33,128 bases of DNA from Polaromonas sp. (GCF_018780625.1 NZ_JADMJK010000075.1:1-33128), one strand, 5' to 3'. Positions 18,229-27,414 are shown, counted from the first letter of the stretch. Notes: generated by a model not told the origin, from the letters alone. Made by a program: numbers and translations.

Positions 18229-18273
18229 GGCGGTCAGGCTCTTCTGCAGCGCAGGACAAGTCAGGCTTGGTAC

Positions 18274-19029
18274 TCAGGCACAAAGCGTCAACTCAAACGC
18301 TGAATTATCGCTACTCGCGTGCAGCCGGTCATCGCTTTCATGGCGCATGAGGCGAACTGACACCATCAGGCGGTTGCCGCTAATTTCCGGAATCAGACCC
18401 AACGCGGGATTGATGCGCAGCCGCAGCAGCTGAAAAGTGCGGCCTTGCGGCAGCGTCTGCTGGTACTGACCGACTGGCGCCACCACTTTTTGCGGTGCGC
18501 CGGAATCGCGCAACAGCCCCAACAAAACACGTATGGATTCCGCCAACGGCACCAGGGGAACAACCCAGCGCTGCAGGTCTTGCTGGCGCGTGGCCGCTGG
18601 CAGCTGCTGCCACGCGTAGTAAGCCGGCAAATCAAACTCGCAGGTTCCGCCTGGAATGCCCACGCGGCTCCGAATGCTCATGAGCCAATCATTCTCAGTC
18701 AATGACTGCCCGGCTTTGCCCGGGAGATTGCTCAAGGCTAAAAAACAGACTTCCAGCTGACCCGTCACCTTGTCAAGCACAGACTCTGAAATTGCGGGGT
18801 TGCCACGGTAGCCATTAAGGACATGTTTCTGCTTTTCGAGGTCTTTCAGCACATCCGTTTTTAAATCGACCCGACTGCCCACATCCATGATCTCAAAAAT
18901 GGTCGTGATGGCGTAGTGGTGATCCGTCGGACTCTCCCGATCGACCAGCTCACCCAAACGGCGAAACAGATGCTCGAGCCGCAAGTAGGTGCGTATGCGT
19001 TCGTTGAAAGGATATTCGTAAAGAATCAC
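18274..19029 (-). CDS. zapD: Cell division protein ZapD
   Basis: A 251-residue protein of the ZapD (DUF1342/YacF) family, which cross-links FtsZ filaments and stabilises the division ring. Diagnostic phrases are ILYEYPFNERIRTYLRLEHLF at the N-terminus (in part), DLEKQKHVLNGYRGNP, and CEFDLPAYYAWQQLP. Translation starts with GTG at 19029, as the following residues are the usual family N-terminus and no ATG is close. Helical N-terminal and beta-rich C-terminal parts fit the known fold. It lies between coaE (42 bases upstream) and yacG. Confidence 0.94.
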   Translation of the reverse strand: MILYEYPFNERIRTYLRLEHLFRRLGELVDRESPTDHHYAITTIFEIMDVGSRVDLKTDVLKDLEKQKHVLNGYRGNPAISESVLDKVTGQLEVCFLALSNLPGKAGQSLTENDWLMSIRSRVGIPGGTCEFDLPAYYAWQQLPAATRQQDLQRWVVPLVPLAESIRVLLGLLRDSGAPQKVVAPVGQYQQTLPQGRTFQLLRLRINPALGLIPEISGNRLMVSVRLMRHESDDRLHASSDNSAFELTLCA

Positions 19030-19071
19030 AGTGCTAATTTCGTCAGCTTCATGGAAGATGTTTAACCAGCA

Positions 19072-19692
19072 TCATAGCCCGAAGTGCAGACCAAGCTGAC
19101 GCACCAGCACGGCCAGTGCATCGAGTGATAAGCCATCGTTAAATATGCAACTGTCGGCCGCCGCCAGCCTTTGCGCGCGACTGGCTTGTCCTGCCATGAT
19201 TTTTTCAACGACCTCTTGCGACCAGCCATTTCGGGCCATGACCCGGGCGATCTGGGTGGCTTCCATGCAGTCGACAACCAGCACATGGTCGACCTGCTGC
19301 CGCCAGCGCCCGGACTCCACCAGCAACGGAACATCAAAGACGATGCAGCCCCCTTCGCCCTTGGCCACCGTCACGGCTTGCTCGGACTGGCGCATCACTT
19401 CCTGGCCTACCAAGGGGTGGATGATGGCCTCCAGCCTGCGTCTGAGAGAAGGATCACTGAAGGCAAGCTGCCGCATCCGGTCACGGTCCATCGCGCCATC
19501 GGCCGTGATGAGATCGTCACCAAACTGCCTTGCAATCTCTTGAAGTGCCAACCCACCCGGCGCCGTGACCTGCCTGGAAATAGCATCGGCATCAATCAGC
19601 GTGGCGCCGCTGGCCACGAGGACGCTGGCTACGGTGCTTTTCCCGCTGCCTATGCCGCCAGTCAGGCCTATGCGCAGGATGGGCGGCTGCAT
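19072..19692 (-). CDS. coaE: Dephospho-CoA kinase
   Basis: A 206-residue P-loop kinase that phosphorylates the 3'-hydroxyl of dephospho-CoA, the last step of coenzyme A synthesis. The P-loop is GGIGSGKST at 12–20 after LRIGLT. DADAISRQVTAPGG, the LEAIIHPLV helix and VFDVPLLVESG are the CoaE signature elements. The ATG at 19692 is four bases after the pilD stop, indicating tight coupling with the pilus genes. This arrangement (pilD–coaE) is widespread in proteobacteria and is probably historical rather than functional. Confidence 0.96.
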   Translation of the reverse strand: MQPPILRIGLTGGIGSGKSTVASVLVASGATLIDADAISRQVTAPGGLALQEIARQFGDDLITADGAMDRDRMRQLAFSDPSLRRRLEAIIHPLVGQEVMRQSEQAVTVAKGEGGCIVFDVPLLVESGRWRQQVDHVLVVDCMEATQIARVMARNGWSQEVVEKIMAGQASRAQRLAAADSCIFNDGLSLDALAVLVRQLGLHFGL

Positions 19693-19696
19693 CAGC

Positions 19697-20551
19697 CTAT
19701 AGACCTGCGAACTTCAGGATGGATTGCGGCCCGAAAATCATGGCGGTGAAACCCGCTCCAGCCAGAAAGGGACCAAACGGCACATAGCCACCTTCCCGCA
19801 AACCACCGAAGAATTTCATCGCAATCCCAATGATGGCACCGATCACCGAAGCCATCAGAATCATGGGAACCAGTGCGGGCCAGCCAAACCAGGCCCCCAG
19901 CGCCGCAAACAGCTTGAAGTCGCCATAACCCATGCCCTCCTTGCCGGTTGCCAGCTTGAAAGCCCAGTACACCCCCCACAAGGAAAGATAACCGGCCACC
20001 ACGCCCCAGAGGGCCGTGGGCAAATCGACTGCAGGGTTCCACTGCAACGCCGCCGCAATCAGTCCGCCCCACAGCAAGGGCAAGGTGATGTCGTCAGGCA
20101 GCAAGGTGGTGTCCCAGTCAATCACCGCCAGCGCCAGCAGCGCCGCAGAAAACCCGCACCAGATCAGCGCCGTCGGCGTTGCGCCCCAGCGCCAGGCACA
20201 AAAGAAAAACAGGCCGCCCGTGACGACTTCAACCAGCGGATAGCGCACACCATAAGGCGTTGCGCATGCCGAACACTTGCCCCGCAGGAAAAGGTAGCTG
20301 AACACGGGAATGTTTTCATACCAGCGGATCAGGTGGCCGCAACTGGAACATCGCGAACGCGGCGTCAGCAGGTTGAACTTTTCAGCCTGCGCCAAGGAGA
20401 TGCCGCCCAGCTCGGAACATTCCTCTGCCCACTGTCGCTCCATCATTTTTGGCACACGGTAAATGACGACGTTCAGGAAGCTGCCAATCAGCAAGCCAAA
20501 AATTCCGGCCAGCACGGCGACAAGCCCAGGCCCCAGGTCCAGCAGCGTCAT
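19697..20551 (-). CDS. pilD: Prepilin peptidase / N-methyltransferase PilD
   Basis: A 284-residue polytopic inner-membrane aspartyl protease that cleaves leader peptides of type IV prepilins and methylates the new N-terminus. The cytosolic zinc-binding loop has CSSC (C68, C71) and CSAC (C93, C96). Catalytic aspartates fit D145/D147 (VIDWDTTLLPDD) and D211 in GMGYGDFK. About seven or eight hydrophobic helices are visible. The ATG at 20551 overlaps the pilC stop by one base (TGATG). It could equally serve a type II secretion system, but the pilB and pilC neighbours point to pili. Confidence 0.96.
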   Translation of the reverse strand: MTLLDLGPGLVAVLAGIFGLLIGSFLNVVIYRVPKMMERQWAEECSELGGISLAQAEKFNLLTPRSRCSSCGHLIRWYENIPVFSYLFLRGKCSACATPYGVRYPLVEVVTGGLFFFCAWRWGATPTALIWCGFSAALLALAVIDWDTTLLPDDITLPLLWGGLIAAALQWNPAVDLPTALWGVVAGYLSLWGVYWAFKLATGKEGMGYGDFKLFAALGAWFGWPALVPMILMASVIGAIIGIAMKFFGGLREGGYVPFGPFLAGAGFTAMIFGPQSILKFAGL

Positions 20552-21768
20552 CAAACGACCTGACCCAGTTTGAAGATGGGCAGGTACATCGAAACCACAA
20601 TGCCGCCAATCAGCGTGCCCAGAAACACAATGATGATGGGCTCCATCAGGCTGGACAGGCCAGCGACCATTTCATCGACTTCGGCTTCATAAAAATCGGC
20701 CGCCTTGCCCAGCATATGGTCCACCGAGCCCGCCTCCTCGCCAATCGCGCACATCTGCAGCACCATGGTGGGAAACAGGTTGGCATTGGTCATGGCAGCC
20801 GTCAGGCTGGTGCCAGTCGAGACTTCCTGCTGGATTTTTTCGGTCGCATCGGCATACAGTGAATTGCCTGATGCGCCGCCGACGGAGTCGAGTGCTTCGA
20901 CCAGCGGCACGCCGGCCGCAAACATGGTCGACAAGGTACGGGTCCAGCGGGCAATGACGGACTTTTCTATCAAGGCGCCGAACACCGGCATTTTCAGCAG
21001 CAGCCGGTCCATGACTTTCTGCATTTTTTCACTGCGCTTCCAGGCCTGCATGAAAAAATAAAGACTTCCGCCAATACCGCCAAAAATCAGCCACCAGTAA
21101 GACACAAAAAATTCGCTGATGGCAATCACGAACAAGGTGGGTGCCGGCAAATCTGCACCGAAGGAGGAGAAAACCTCTTTAAACGCAGGAATCACGAAAA
21201 TCATGATCACCGCCACCACCACGAAGGCCACCACGACAACGGAAATCGGATACATCAAGGCTGACTTGATTTTTGATTTGATGGCTTCGGTCTTTTCCAT
21301 ATAGACCGCCAGACGGTCCAGCAAGGACTCCAGGATACCGGCCGCTTCGCCCGCCTCGACCAGATTGCAATAAAGCGTATTGAAATACATCGGGTACTTG
21401 CGAAAAGCCGCACTCAGGGAGGTCCCGGTCTCGACGTCAGTCCGCACGTCGTTAAGCAGTTTCGTGACACTGACGTTAGGGTTGCCTCGGCCCACAATGT
21501 CAAAAGACTGCAGCAAGGGCACGCCGGCCTTCATCATGGTGGCGAGCTGGCGGGTAAAGATGGCAATGTCACGGGGTTTGATGGACTTACCGGCGCGCAT
21601 GCGGCGTTTTTTGATTTTGCTAGGCAATACGCCCTGCCGACGCAAAGACGACTTGACCTGGCTCTCGCCAGCCGCACGGATTTCGCCGCGTACCTGCTTG
21701 CCCCCCCTGTCCTTGCCTTCCCACTCAAAAACAAATTCCTTGATGCCTTTGGATACTGCAGTTGCCAT
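20551..21768 (-). CDS. pilC: Type IV pilus inner-membrane platform protein PilC
   Basis: A 405-residue GspF/PilC family protein forming the inner-membrane platform of the pilus machine. ATG at 21768 (MATAVSKG) is chosen since GAGAAG lies in front and 405 residues is the family's usual length; a longer frame to 21816 is unlikely. Two repeated GspF domains are visible: the first includes FTRQLATMMKAGVPLLQS and TLYCNLVEAGEAAG, the second includes RTLSTMFAAGVPLVEALDS and VLQMCAIGEEAG. Hydrophobic segments occur near 175–205, 225–250 and at the C-terminus. It follows pilB by 85 bases and overlaps pilD. Confidence 0.96.
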   Translation of the reverse strand: MATAVSKGIKEFVFEWEGKDRGGKQVRGEIRAAGESQVKSSLRRQGVLPSKIKKRRMRAGKSIKPRDIAIFTRQLATMMKAGVPLLQSFDIVGRGNPNVSVTKLLNDVRTDVETGTSLSAAFRKYPMYFNTLYCNLVEAGEAAGILESLLDRLAVYMEKTEAIKSKIKSALMYPISVVVVAFVVVAVIMIFVIPAFKEVFSSFGADLPAPTLFVIAISEFFVSYWWLIFGGIGGSLYFFMQAWKRSEKMQKVMDRLLLKMPVFGALIEKSVIARWTRTLSTMFAAGVPLVEALDSVGGASGNSLYADATEKIQQEVSTGTSLTAAMTNANLFPTMVLQMCAIGEEAGSVDHMLGKAADFYEAEVDEMVAGLSSLMEPIIIVFLGTLIGGIVVSMYLPIFKLGQVV

Positions 21769-21853
21769 AGTGTCTTCTCGTTTAATGAGGGCCTTCAGCC
21801 CATCTCTTCGCTTCAATCACAACCCTGATATCCCGGCTTTTCCACTCGCCAGG

Positions 21854-23587
21854 CTAGACATTGGTACAGCCCAGCACCTCTTCCAGGGAGGTCATGCCGA
21901 GTTTAACTTTGTGCAGACCGGACTGGCGCAGGCTTCTGACGCCTTCAGCATCGGCCTGGGCTGCGATCTCCAGAGCGCTGCCGTCGCGCAGGACAATTCT
22001 CTGAATGTCCTCGGAAATCGGCATCACCTGATAAATCCCCACGCGCCCCTTGTAGCCATTGGTACACATGGAGCAACCGATCGGACCGTAAGGCGTCCAG
22101 GAGCCATCGACATCGTCCTCCTTGAAGCCTGCCTGCAGCAAGGTTTCGCGCGGAATATCTGCGGGGGCCTTGCAGTGGGAGCACAGGCGCCGCGCCAACC
22201 GCTGGGCCGTGATCAAAATGACGCTGGATGCAATATTGAAAGGGGCTATGCCCATGTTGCGCATGCGCGTCAATGTCGATGGCGCATCGTTCGTATGCAG
22301 CGTGGACAGGACCAAATGTCCGGTTTGAGCGGCCTTGATGGCGATATCGGCGGTTTCAATATCACGGATTTCGCCCACCATGATGATGTCGGGATCCTGG
22401 CGCAAAAATGCTTTCAGCGCCACCGTAAAGGTCATGCCTGCCTTTTCATTCATGCTGACCTGGTTGACACCCGGTAGCGTAATTTCAGCAGGGTCTTCAG
22501 CGGTTGCGATGTTGACGCCCGCCTTATTCAGAATATTCAGGCAGGTGTAGAGCGACACCGTTTTACCCGAACCAGTAGGACCTGTGACCAGCACCATGCC
22601 ATACGGCCGGTGGATAGCCTCCAGCAAGCGATCCTTTTCAACAGGCTCGTATCCCAATGCATCAATGCCCAGCTTGGCGCTGCTCGGATCCAGGATACGA
22701 ATCACGATCTTTTCACCAAACATGGTTGGCAAGGTACTCACTCGAAAATCAATGACCCGATCAGGACCAATCTTGAGCTTCATCTTGCCGTCTTGCGGCA
22801 CACGCTTCTCTGAAATATCCAGTTTGGAGATGACCTTGATCCGGGCTGCCAGTTTTTCTTTAATGGCCACGGGTGGAGACGCAATTTCCCTCAACTCACC
22901 ATCGACACGAAAACGCACACGATAGCTGTGCTCGAATGGCTCAAAATGCAAATCGGATGCGCGCATGTTGAATGCGTCAATCAACATTTTCTGCAGGAAT
23001 TTGACAACCGGCGCATCTTCAACTTCAGACACGCTGGCACTATTGTCGTCAGCTATTGCCGAATCCGGGGTTTCATCAAATTCGAAATCGTCGCCAATGA
23101 GATTTTCCATGGCCTCGGCGGCCGTGGTGTGGGACGCATCCACCAACGTGGACAACTTGTCGTATTCCGCAATAATCCAATCCACCCCCATCTGGGTGGA
23201 AAATTTGATTTTTTCGGCGGCATCCTGGTCCGAGGGATCGGCCGTCGCAACAATCAGCCGATTATTGCGTTTACTCAACACAACAATGCGGTAAGCCAGG
23301 CAAATCTTGCCATCCAGCAGGCCCTTGGGCAAGCGTTGAACGTCGATAGCGTCGAGATCCAGCAACGGCGCTGCAAACGCGGTCGACATGATGTGCGCCA
23401 GGTCAAACGCAGACACTGCGCCCGAACCTGTCAGCTCAGCAATAAAACTGGTTCGCCCGGTTTGCGCTTTGCGGAAAATATCTTCGGCGGTCTTCTGGCC
23501 CAGTTTGCCCGCGGCCACCAATGCCCGCCCCAAACCGGGCAGAGCAGTGGAAGATGCTAGTGTGATCGCAGGTTCGGCAACAGCCAT
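21854..23587 (-). CDS. pilB: Type IV pilus assembly ATPase PilB
   Basis: A 577-residue GspE/PilB-type hexameric ATPase that powers pilus extension. N-terminal GspE/MshEN domain covers about 20–160. The Walker A motif GPTGSGKT is near 335–342, followed by the Asp box (EDPAEITLPG), Walker B-like (DPDIIMVGEIRD) and His box (GHLVLSTLHTNDAP). The zinc tetracysteine is CSHC near 468 and CSMC near 505 (MCTNGYKGR). ATG at 23587 is preceded by AGAGAACC; a TTG seven codons upstream is less likely. It is the first gene of pilB–pilC–pilD. No pilin gene is in the window. Confidence 0.96.
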   Translation of the reverse strand: MAVAEPAITLASSTALPGLGRALVAAGKLGQKTAEDIFRKAQTGRTSFIAELTGSGAVSAFDLAHIMSTAFAAPLLDLDAIDVQRLPKGLLDGKICLAYRIVVLSKRNNRLIVATADPSDQDAAEKIKFSTQMGVDWIIAEYDKLSTLVDASHTTAAEAMENLIGDDFEFDETPDSAIADDNSASVSEVEDAPVVKFLQKMLIDAFNMRASDLHFEPFEHSYRVRFRVDGELREIASPPVAIKEKLAARIKVISKLDISEKRVPQDGKMKLKIGPDRVIDFRVSTLPTMFGEKIVIRILDPSSAKLGIDALGYEPVEKDRLLEAIHRPYGMVLVTGPTGSGKTVSLYTCLNILNKAGVNIATAEDPAEITLPGVNQVSMNEKAGMTFTVALKAFLRQDPDIIMVGEIRDIETADIAIKAAQTGHLVLSTLHTNDAPSTLTRMRNMGIAPFNIASSVILITAQRLARRLCSHCKAPADIPRETLLQAGFKEDDVDGSWTPYGPIGCSMCTNGYKGRVGIYQVMPISEDIQRIVLRDGSALEIAAQADAEGVRSLRQSGLHKVKLGMTSLEEVLGCTNV

Positions 23588-24159
23588 GGTTCTCTGTATT
23601 GAAGTCAAATGGATATCATCGTCTATAGATTAGAGGGTGTAAATCGAAACCATCCCTGCCATCAAGCCAAGCGTTGGAAGTATGCGAAAAATCCCGTAAT
23701 CATGGACGCTGCCTTCTGTTAGGAGTCACATCCCGGACGATCGCAAGGTCGCCTGTTGAACAAGTGAAGATGTGCATGGAAGCCATCGTCAGGCCTTGCA
23801 GCGGGGGTTTGCTTTTCAGGGCCTATAGGTGTTCGCGCGACCCAAACAAGTAGTCTGCGAGTTCCCCGCCGTCTTTTGTCCTTCCTGACTGCCACGAACA
23901 GGTAGCACCTCACGGAATGGTCCGATCTGCGACCGGATTTGATATTCCCAAGTGCAGGAGCCAGGCGCGGGGCTCCGGCACGCCTTGCGCGACCCACGCC
24001 AAACGCCTGGGTTAGCGCTTGTCAATGCCCACCCGTAGCGGCGCAGGCGACGGTCCAGCTCCGATCGCGAGATGGCCTTGCACCGTAACGCGCGCATCAA
24101 AATGACGATGCCGGGGTTTGAATTTCAAAAGCCCGAGGCAAGTCGGAACTCTCCAGGAC
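23588..24159. other. 572-base stretch with no convincing gene
   Basis: Between gltL (ending here) and pilB. Short open frames of 80–95 codons exist on the minus strand (23719–23997, 23816–24100) but overlap each other, have odd composition (arginine, proline and cysteine rich) and resemble no family I know. The pilB promoter must lie near 23590–23700, where AT-rich sequence such as TATAGA is found. The rest may be a decayed gene or a mobile-element remnant. I see no tRNA or terminal repeats. Confidence 0.5.
24113..24137 (-). terminator. Imperfect hairpin after gltL, possible terminator
   Basis: CGGG/CCCG and TTTG/CAAA arms, separated by a small internal bulge, can pair around an AAATT loop. 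The structure begins about 25 bases past the gltL stop on the minus strand. No T-run follows, so this is a weak candidate only. Confidence 0.25.
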
Positions 24160-24897
24160 TCAGTGCTGCAGTATCTTGTTGAGAAAATCCTTGGTGCGCG
24201 CCTGGCGATTCTCAGGGTGGCTGAAAAACTCATCCTTGCTGCAGTCCTCCAGAATCTTGCCGCCCACATCCATGAAAATCACCCGGCTGCCGACCTTTTT
24301 GGCAAAACCCATTTCGTGGGTGACCACCATCATGGTCATGCCGTCCTGCGCCAAGCCCATCATGCAGTCCAGCACCTCGCCCACCATCTCGGGGTCCAGC
24401 GCGGACGTAGGCTCGTCGAACAACATGGCAATCGGGTCCATGCTCAGCGCCCGGGCAATGGCCACCCGCTGCTGCTGCCCACCTGACAGCTGGCCGGGGA
24501 ATTTATCTTTGTGGGCCATCAGACCCACACGGTCCAGATATTTCAGCCCGTGTGTCCTGGCCTCGTCGGGGTTGCGGCCCAGCACCTTGATCTGGGCGAG
24601 CGTCAGGTTTTCAGTGACGCTCAGATGCGGAAACAACTCAAAGTTCTGAAACACCATGCCGACGCGGCTACGCAGCTTGGGCAGGTCAGTTTTAGGGTCG
24701 TGCACAGCCTGGCCATCCACAAAAATCTCACCCTTCTGAAAAGGTTCGAGCGCGTTGATGACCTTGATGAGCGTCGATTTTCCCGAGCCCGAAGGTCCGC
24801 AGACCACGACGACTTCACCTTTTTCAATGCGTGTGCTGCAGCTATTGAGCACCTGCACATCACCGTACCATTTGGAAACGTTATTCAACTCAATCAT
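24160..24897 (-). CDS. gltL: Glutamate/aspartate ABC importer, ATP-binding subunit GltL
   Basis: A 245-residue ABC ATPase of the polar amino acid uptake family. Walker A is GPSGSGKST at 34–42, the Q-loop region is [13 protein letters not shown], the signature LSGGQQQR and Walker [14 protein letters not shown] follow, with the switch histidine in VVTHEMGFA. It energises uptake by the GltJ/GltK permease pair. The gene is 52 bases downstream of gltK and is the last of gltI–gltJ–gltK–gltL. The substrate, acidic amino acids, is inferred from the similarity of the whole operon to E. coli gltIJKL; other polar amino acids cannot be excluded. Confidence 0.93.
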   Translation of the reverse strand: MIELNNVSKWYGDVQVLNSCSTRIEKGEVVVVCGPSGSGKSTLIKVINALEPFQKGEIFVDGQAVHDPKTDLPKLRSRVGMVFQNFELFPHLSVTENLTLAQIKVLGRNPDEARTHGLKYLDRVGLMAHKDKFPGQLSGGQQQRVAIARALSMDPIAMLFDEPTSALDPEMVGEVLDCMMGLAQDGMTMMVVTHEMGFAKKVGSRVIFMDVGGKILEDCSKDEFFSHPENRQARTKDFLNKILQH

Positions 24898-24949
24898 CTG
24901 ATTCTCCAGTGTGCTTTTTACGACTTATTGTTTCTTGACAACAATAGGT

Positions 24950-25618
24950 TCAGCGAATGATCGCGATACGGCTTTGCAGCCGCTTGACCAGGTAGGACAT
25001 ACCAAAACAAATTACGAAATAAACCACTGCAGCCAGCAAGTAGGCCTCTTCGCTCCGACCATAAATCTTGCCAGCGGTGGTAAAGCCCTTGAGCAAATCG
25101 TAGGCGCCAATGGCATATACCAGCGAGGTGTCCTGAAACAAAATGATGGTCTGCGTCAGCAGCACCGGCACCATGTTCCGAAAAGCCTGCGGCAAAATAA
25201 TCAAGCGCATGTTCTGGCTGTAGGTCATGCCCAGCGCTCGCCCTGCGTTCACCTGACCACGCGAAATTGACTGAATGCCGGCGCGCATGATCTCGCTGAA
25301 ATAAGCGGCCTCAAAAGCCACAAAAGTGATCGTGGCCGACAGTTCAGCGCCAATGGGCCGTCCGATGATCGCGGGCACCAGTAGAAAAAACCACAGGATC
25401 ACCATGACCAGCGGGATGGAGCGCATGCCGTTGACATAAATCGTCGCCGGAATCGCCAGCGCTTTTTTGCCCGACAAACGCATCAGCGCCAGCAGCGTGC
25501 CCAGCAGAATGCCGCCCAGCGTCGCAATCACGGTCAGCTGAACGCTGAAAATAAAACCATTCTTGACGAACTTGGAGATGATCTCCCAGTTGAAAAAACT
25601 AAGGTCGAGTCCTAGCAT
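24950..25618 (-). CDS. gltK: Glutamate/aspartate ABC importer permease GltK
   Basis: A 222-residue His/Glu/Gln-type permease. The ATG at 25618 has a strong GGAGG eight bases upstream and lies one base after the gltJ stop (TGACATG), so the two permeases are translationally coupled. About five hydrophobic segments are present. The permease EAA-type loop reads EIMRAGIQSISRGQVNAGRALGM (in part), and the N-terminal part carries GFIFSVQLTVIATLGGILLG-like family sequence. With GltJ it forms the membrane channel. A longer in-frame extension upstream to 25681 overlaps gltJ and is rejected. Confidence 0.93.
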   Translation of the reverse strand: MLGLDLSFFNWEIISKFVKNGFIFSVQLTVIATLGGILLGTLLALMRLSGKKALAIPATIYVNGMRSIPLVMVILWFFLLVPAIIGRPIGAELSATITFVAFEAAYFSEIMRAGIQSISRGQVNAGRALGMTYSQNMRLIILPQAFRNMVPVLLTQTIILFQDTSLVYAIGAYDLLKGFTTAGKIYGRSEEAYLLAAVVYFVICFGMSYLVKRLQSRIAIIR

Positions 25619-25619
25619 G

Positions 25620-26342
25620 TCAGTGTCCTCCGCCAGCTGACCCGGCCACCACAAAACCGGGTATTTGCATTTTCTTTTCAACCAAAGCCATCATGCGATT
25701 CACCGCAAACGCCGAGATCGCATACAGCGCCGTCACCGCGATGTAAATCTCCACGCCACGCGAGGTCTCTTCCTGCGCCTGCATGGCGAACATGGTGAGT
25801 TCGGCAATCGACACGGCAAAAGCAACCGAAGAGTTCTTCAGCAGGTTCATTGACTCGCTGGTCAGCGGCGGAATGATCATGCGAAAAGCCATGGGCAAAA
25901 TCACATACCGATAGGTCTGTGCGGTGGTAAAGCCCAATGCCATGCCGGCATAGCGCTGCCCGCGCGGCAGCGCCTGTACCCCGGCTCGCACCTGCTCTGC
26001 AATACGCGCCGAGGTGAAAAATCCGAGCGCCAGCACCACCAGCACAAAGCCAGGCACCTGCATCATGAGCGGAAATATTTTTGGCACTACAAAGTACCAA
26101 AGAAAAATCTGCACCAGCAACGGGATATTGCGAAACAACTCCACCCACGCGTTGCCAAGGCGCACCAGCCACGGGCTGTTTGGTAGTGTCCGGAAGGTCC
26201 CCATGAGGGCACCCATAAGCATGGCCACTACCCATGCCAGGGCAGCAACGGACAGCGTCCAGCCCCAGGCATCCAGCATCCACTGCAGATAGGTGCGGCC
26301 GCCCCCATCGTCGTTCAAAAAGAATTTCCAGTCCCAGTTCAT
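25620..26342 (-). CDS. gltJ: Glutamate/aspartate ABC importer permease GltJ
   Basis: A 240-residue permease of the same family as GltK. It opens with MNWDWKFFLND and GRTYLQWMLDAWGWTLSVAA (in part), closely like E. coli GltJ. Hydrophobic segments span about 25–50, 70–95, 98–115, 165–185 and 205–225. The EAA-type loop is RIAEQVRAGVQALPRGQRYAG. It is separated from gltI by 108 bases that contain a strong hairpin, so its expression is probably lower than that of the binding protein. Confidence 0.93.
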   Translation of the reverse strand: MNWDWKFFLNDDGGGRTYLQWMLDAWGWTLSVAALAWVVAMLMGALMGTFRTLPNSPWLVRLGNAWVELFRNIPLLVQIFLWYFVVPKIFPLMMQVPGFVLVVLALGFFTSARIAEQVRAGVQALPRGQRYAGMALGFTTAQTYRYVILPMAFRMIIPPLTSESMNLLKNSSVAFAVSIAELTMFAMQAQEETSRGVEIYIAVTALYAISAFAVNRMMALVEKKMQIPGFVVAGSAGGGH

Positions 26343-26396
26343 GGCGGCTCCAGCCTGTTGTTATGCGCTGTTGAATCAATCTTCGCAAGATCAAAC

Positions 26397-26434
26397 AACA
26401 AACCCCGCCAGAACCATCACCAGCGGGGTTTGTT
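26397..26434 (-). terminator. Strong intercistronic hairpin between gltI and gltJ (attenuator or mRNA stabiliser)
   Basis: A perfect 12-base inverted repeat, AACAAACCCCGC and GCGGGGTTTGTT, with a 14-base loop, begins 16 bases after the gltI stop. On the minus strand the right arm ends in GTTTGTT followed by GTTTGA, a broken T-tract. It probably ends part of the transcription after gltI or protects the gltI mRNA 3' end, raising binding-protein levels over the permease genes, as known for other ABC importer operons. Confidence 0.7.
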
Positions 26435-26450
26435 GGGATCACCGAAAGAA

Positions 26451-27350
26451 TTACTTGGTGACGTAAGCTTCCATCGGCTTGTTATTAGGCGTTGCCCAAG
26501 CCGCTTTGATACTCTCGCTCACAGGCAGGCCGACACGGACGTTCTTCGGAGGAATCGGCTCCAGGAACCATTTGTCATAGGTCTTGGCCAATTCGCCCGA
26601 CTTGATCATGGCCCTGATGGTGTCGTCACCAATTTTCTTGAAAGCCGTGTCGTCCTTGCGAATCATGATGGCAATGGGTTCCACGCTCAGCACTTCGCCG
26701 ACGATTTTGATGTCAGCGGGGTTCTTGGACGAGGCGATGTTGCCTGCCAGAATGGAGCCGTCCATCACGAATGCGTCGGCACGCCCCGATTCGAGCAGCA
26801 GGAAGCTGTCAGCATGGTCCTTGCCGTAGACTTCCTTGAAGTCGACGCCGGTGGCGCGCTCATTTTTGCGCAACGTTTGAACCGACGTGGTGCCGGTCGT
26901 GGTTGCTACGTTTTTGCCGTTGAGTTGAGCAATGGATGCAATGCCTGAGTTGGCTTTTACTGCGATGCGGACTTCCTCGACAAAGGTGGTATCAAGAAAA
27001 GACACATCCTTGGCGCGGGTCGCGTTGTTGGTGGTCGAACCACACTCGATGTCTACGGTACCGTTTTGGACCAGCGGAATGCGGTTTTGCGAGGTCACCG
27101 ACTGGTATTTCACTTCAAGCTTGCGGCCCGCTGCTTTTTCCAGATTGGCCACGATGCGGTTGCAAATCTCGACGTGGTAACCGACATACTTGCCGTCACC
27201 CAGGGTGTAGGACAAGGCTCCGGACGAATCACGAACGCCCACGGTGACCACGCCCGAAGCTTTTACTTTGGCGACGGTGTCAATGGACTGCGCGAATGCA
27301 GCGCCACCGGCAAGAAGGGCGACGGATAAGGCAATTACCTTAAGTTTCAT
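26451..27350 (-). CDS. gltI: Glutamate/aspartate ABC importer, periplasmic binding protein GltI
   Basis: A 299-residue family 3 solute-binding protein. ATG at 27350 has GGAG seven bases upstream. The signal peptide is MKLKVIALSVALLAGGAAFA, cleaved before QS. The mature protein shows the family layout: GVVTVGVRDSSGALSY, GYHVEICNRIV, the RIPLVQNGTVDIECGSTTNN ligand-site region, DTTFVEEVRI, and KDHADSFLLLESGRADAFVMDG. The conserved cysteines in EICNR and IECGS match GltI-type proteins. It captures acidic amino acids and delivers them to GltJK. It is the first gene of the importer operon, 520 bases downstream of a LysR-type gene. Confidence 0.94.
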   Translation of the reverse strand: MKLKVIALSVALLAGGAAFAQSIDTVAKVKASGVVTVGVRDSSGALSYTLGDGKYVGYHVEICNRIVANLEKAAGRKLEVKYQSVTSQNRIPLVQNGTVDIECGSTTNNATRAKDVSFLDTTFVEEVRIAVKANSGIASIAQLNGKNVATTTGTTSVQTLRKNERATGVDFKEVYGKDHADSFLLLESGRADAFVMDGSILAGNIASSKNPADIKIVGEVLSVEPIAIMIRKDDTAFKKIGDDTIRAMIKSGELAKTYDKWFLEPIPPKNVRVGLPVSESIKAAWATPNNKPMEAYVTK

Positions 27351-27384
27351 AAAATCTCCAGTAAAAAAAGAACCTATTAACAGA

Positions 27385-27414
27385 CTATTACACACTATTC
27401 TAAGGAGCGGGCAA
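27385..27414 (-). promoter_or_regulatory. Candidate promoter of gltI
   Basis: TTGCCC (27414–27409), 18-base spacer, TAATAG (27390–27385) on the minus strand, about 35 bases before the gltI ATG. A better -10 (TAGAAT, 27402–27397, five of six) lacks a matching -35. Either may work with an activator. The evidence is weak. Confidence 0.28.

Noticed and set aside
23719-24100. Two overlapping 92–94 codon frames on the minus strand
   Set aside because: No ribosome site, odd composition and no family resemblance; treated as non-coding.
25619-25681. Longer N-terminus for GltK
   Set aside because: The added residues overlap the end of gltJ and lack homology, while the start at 25618 has a strong GGAGG.
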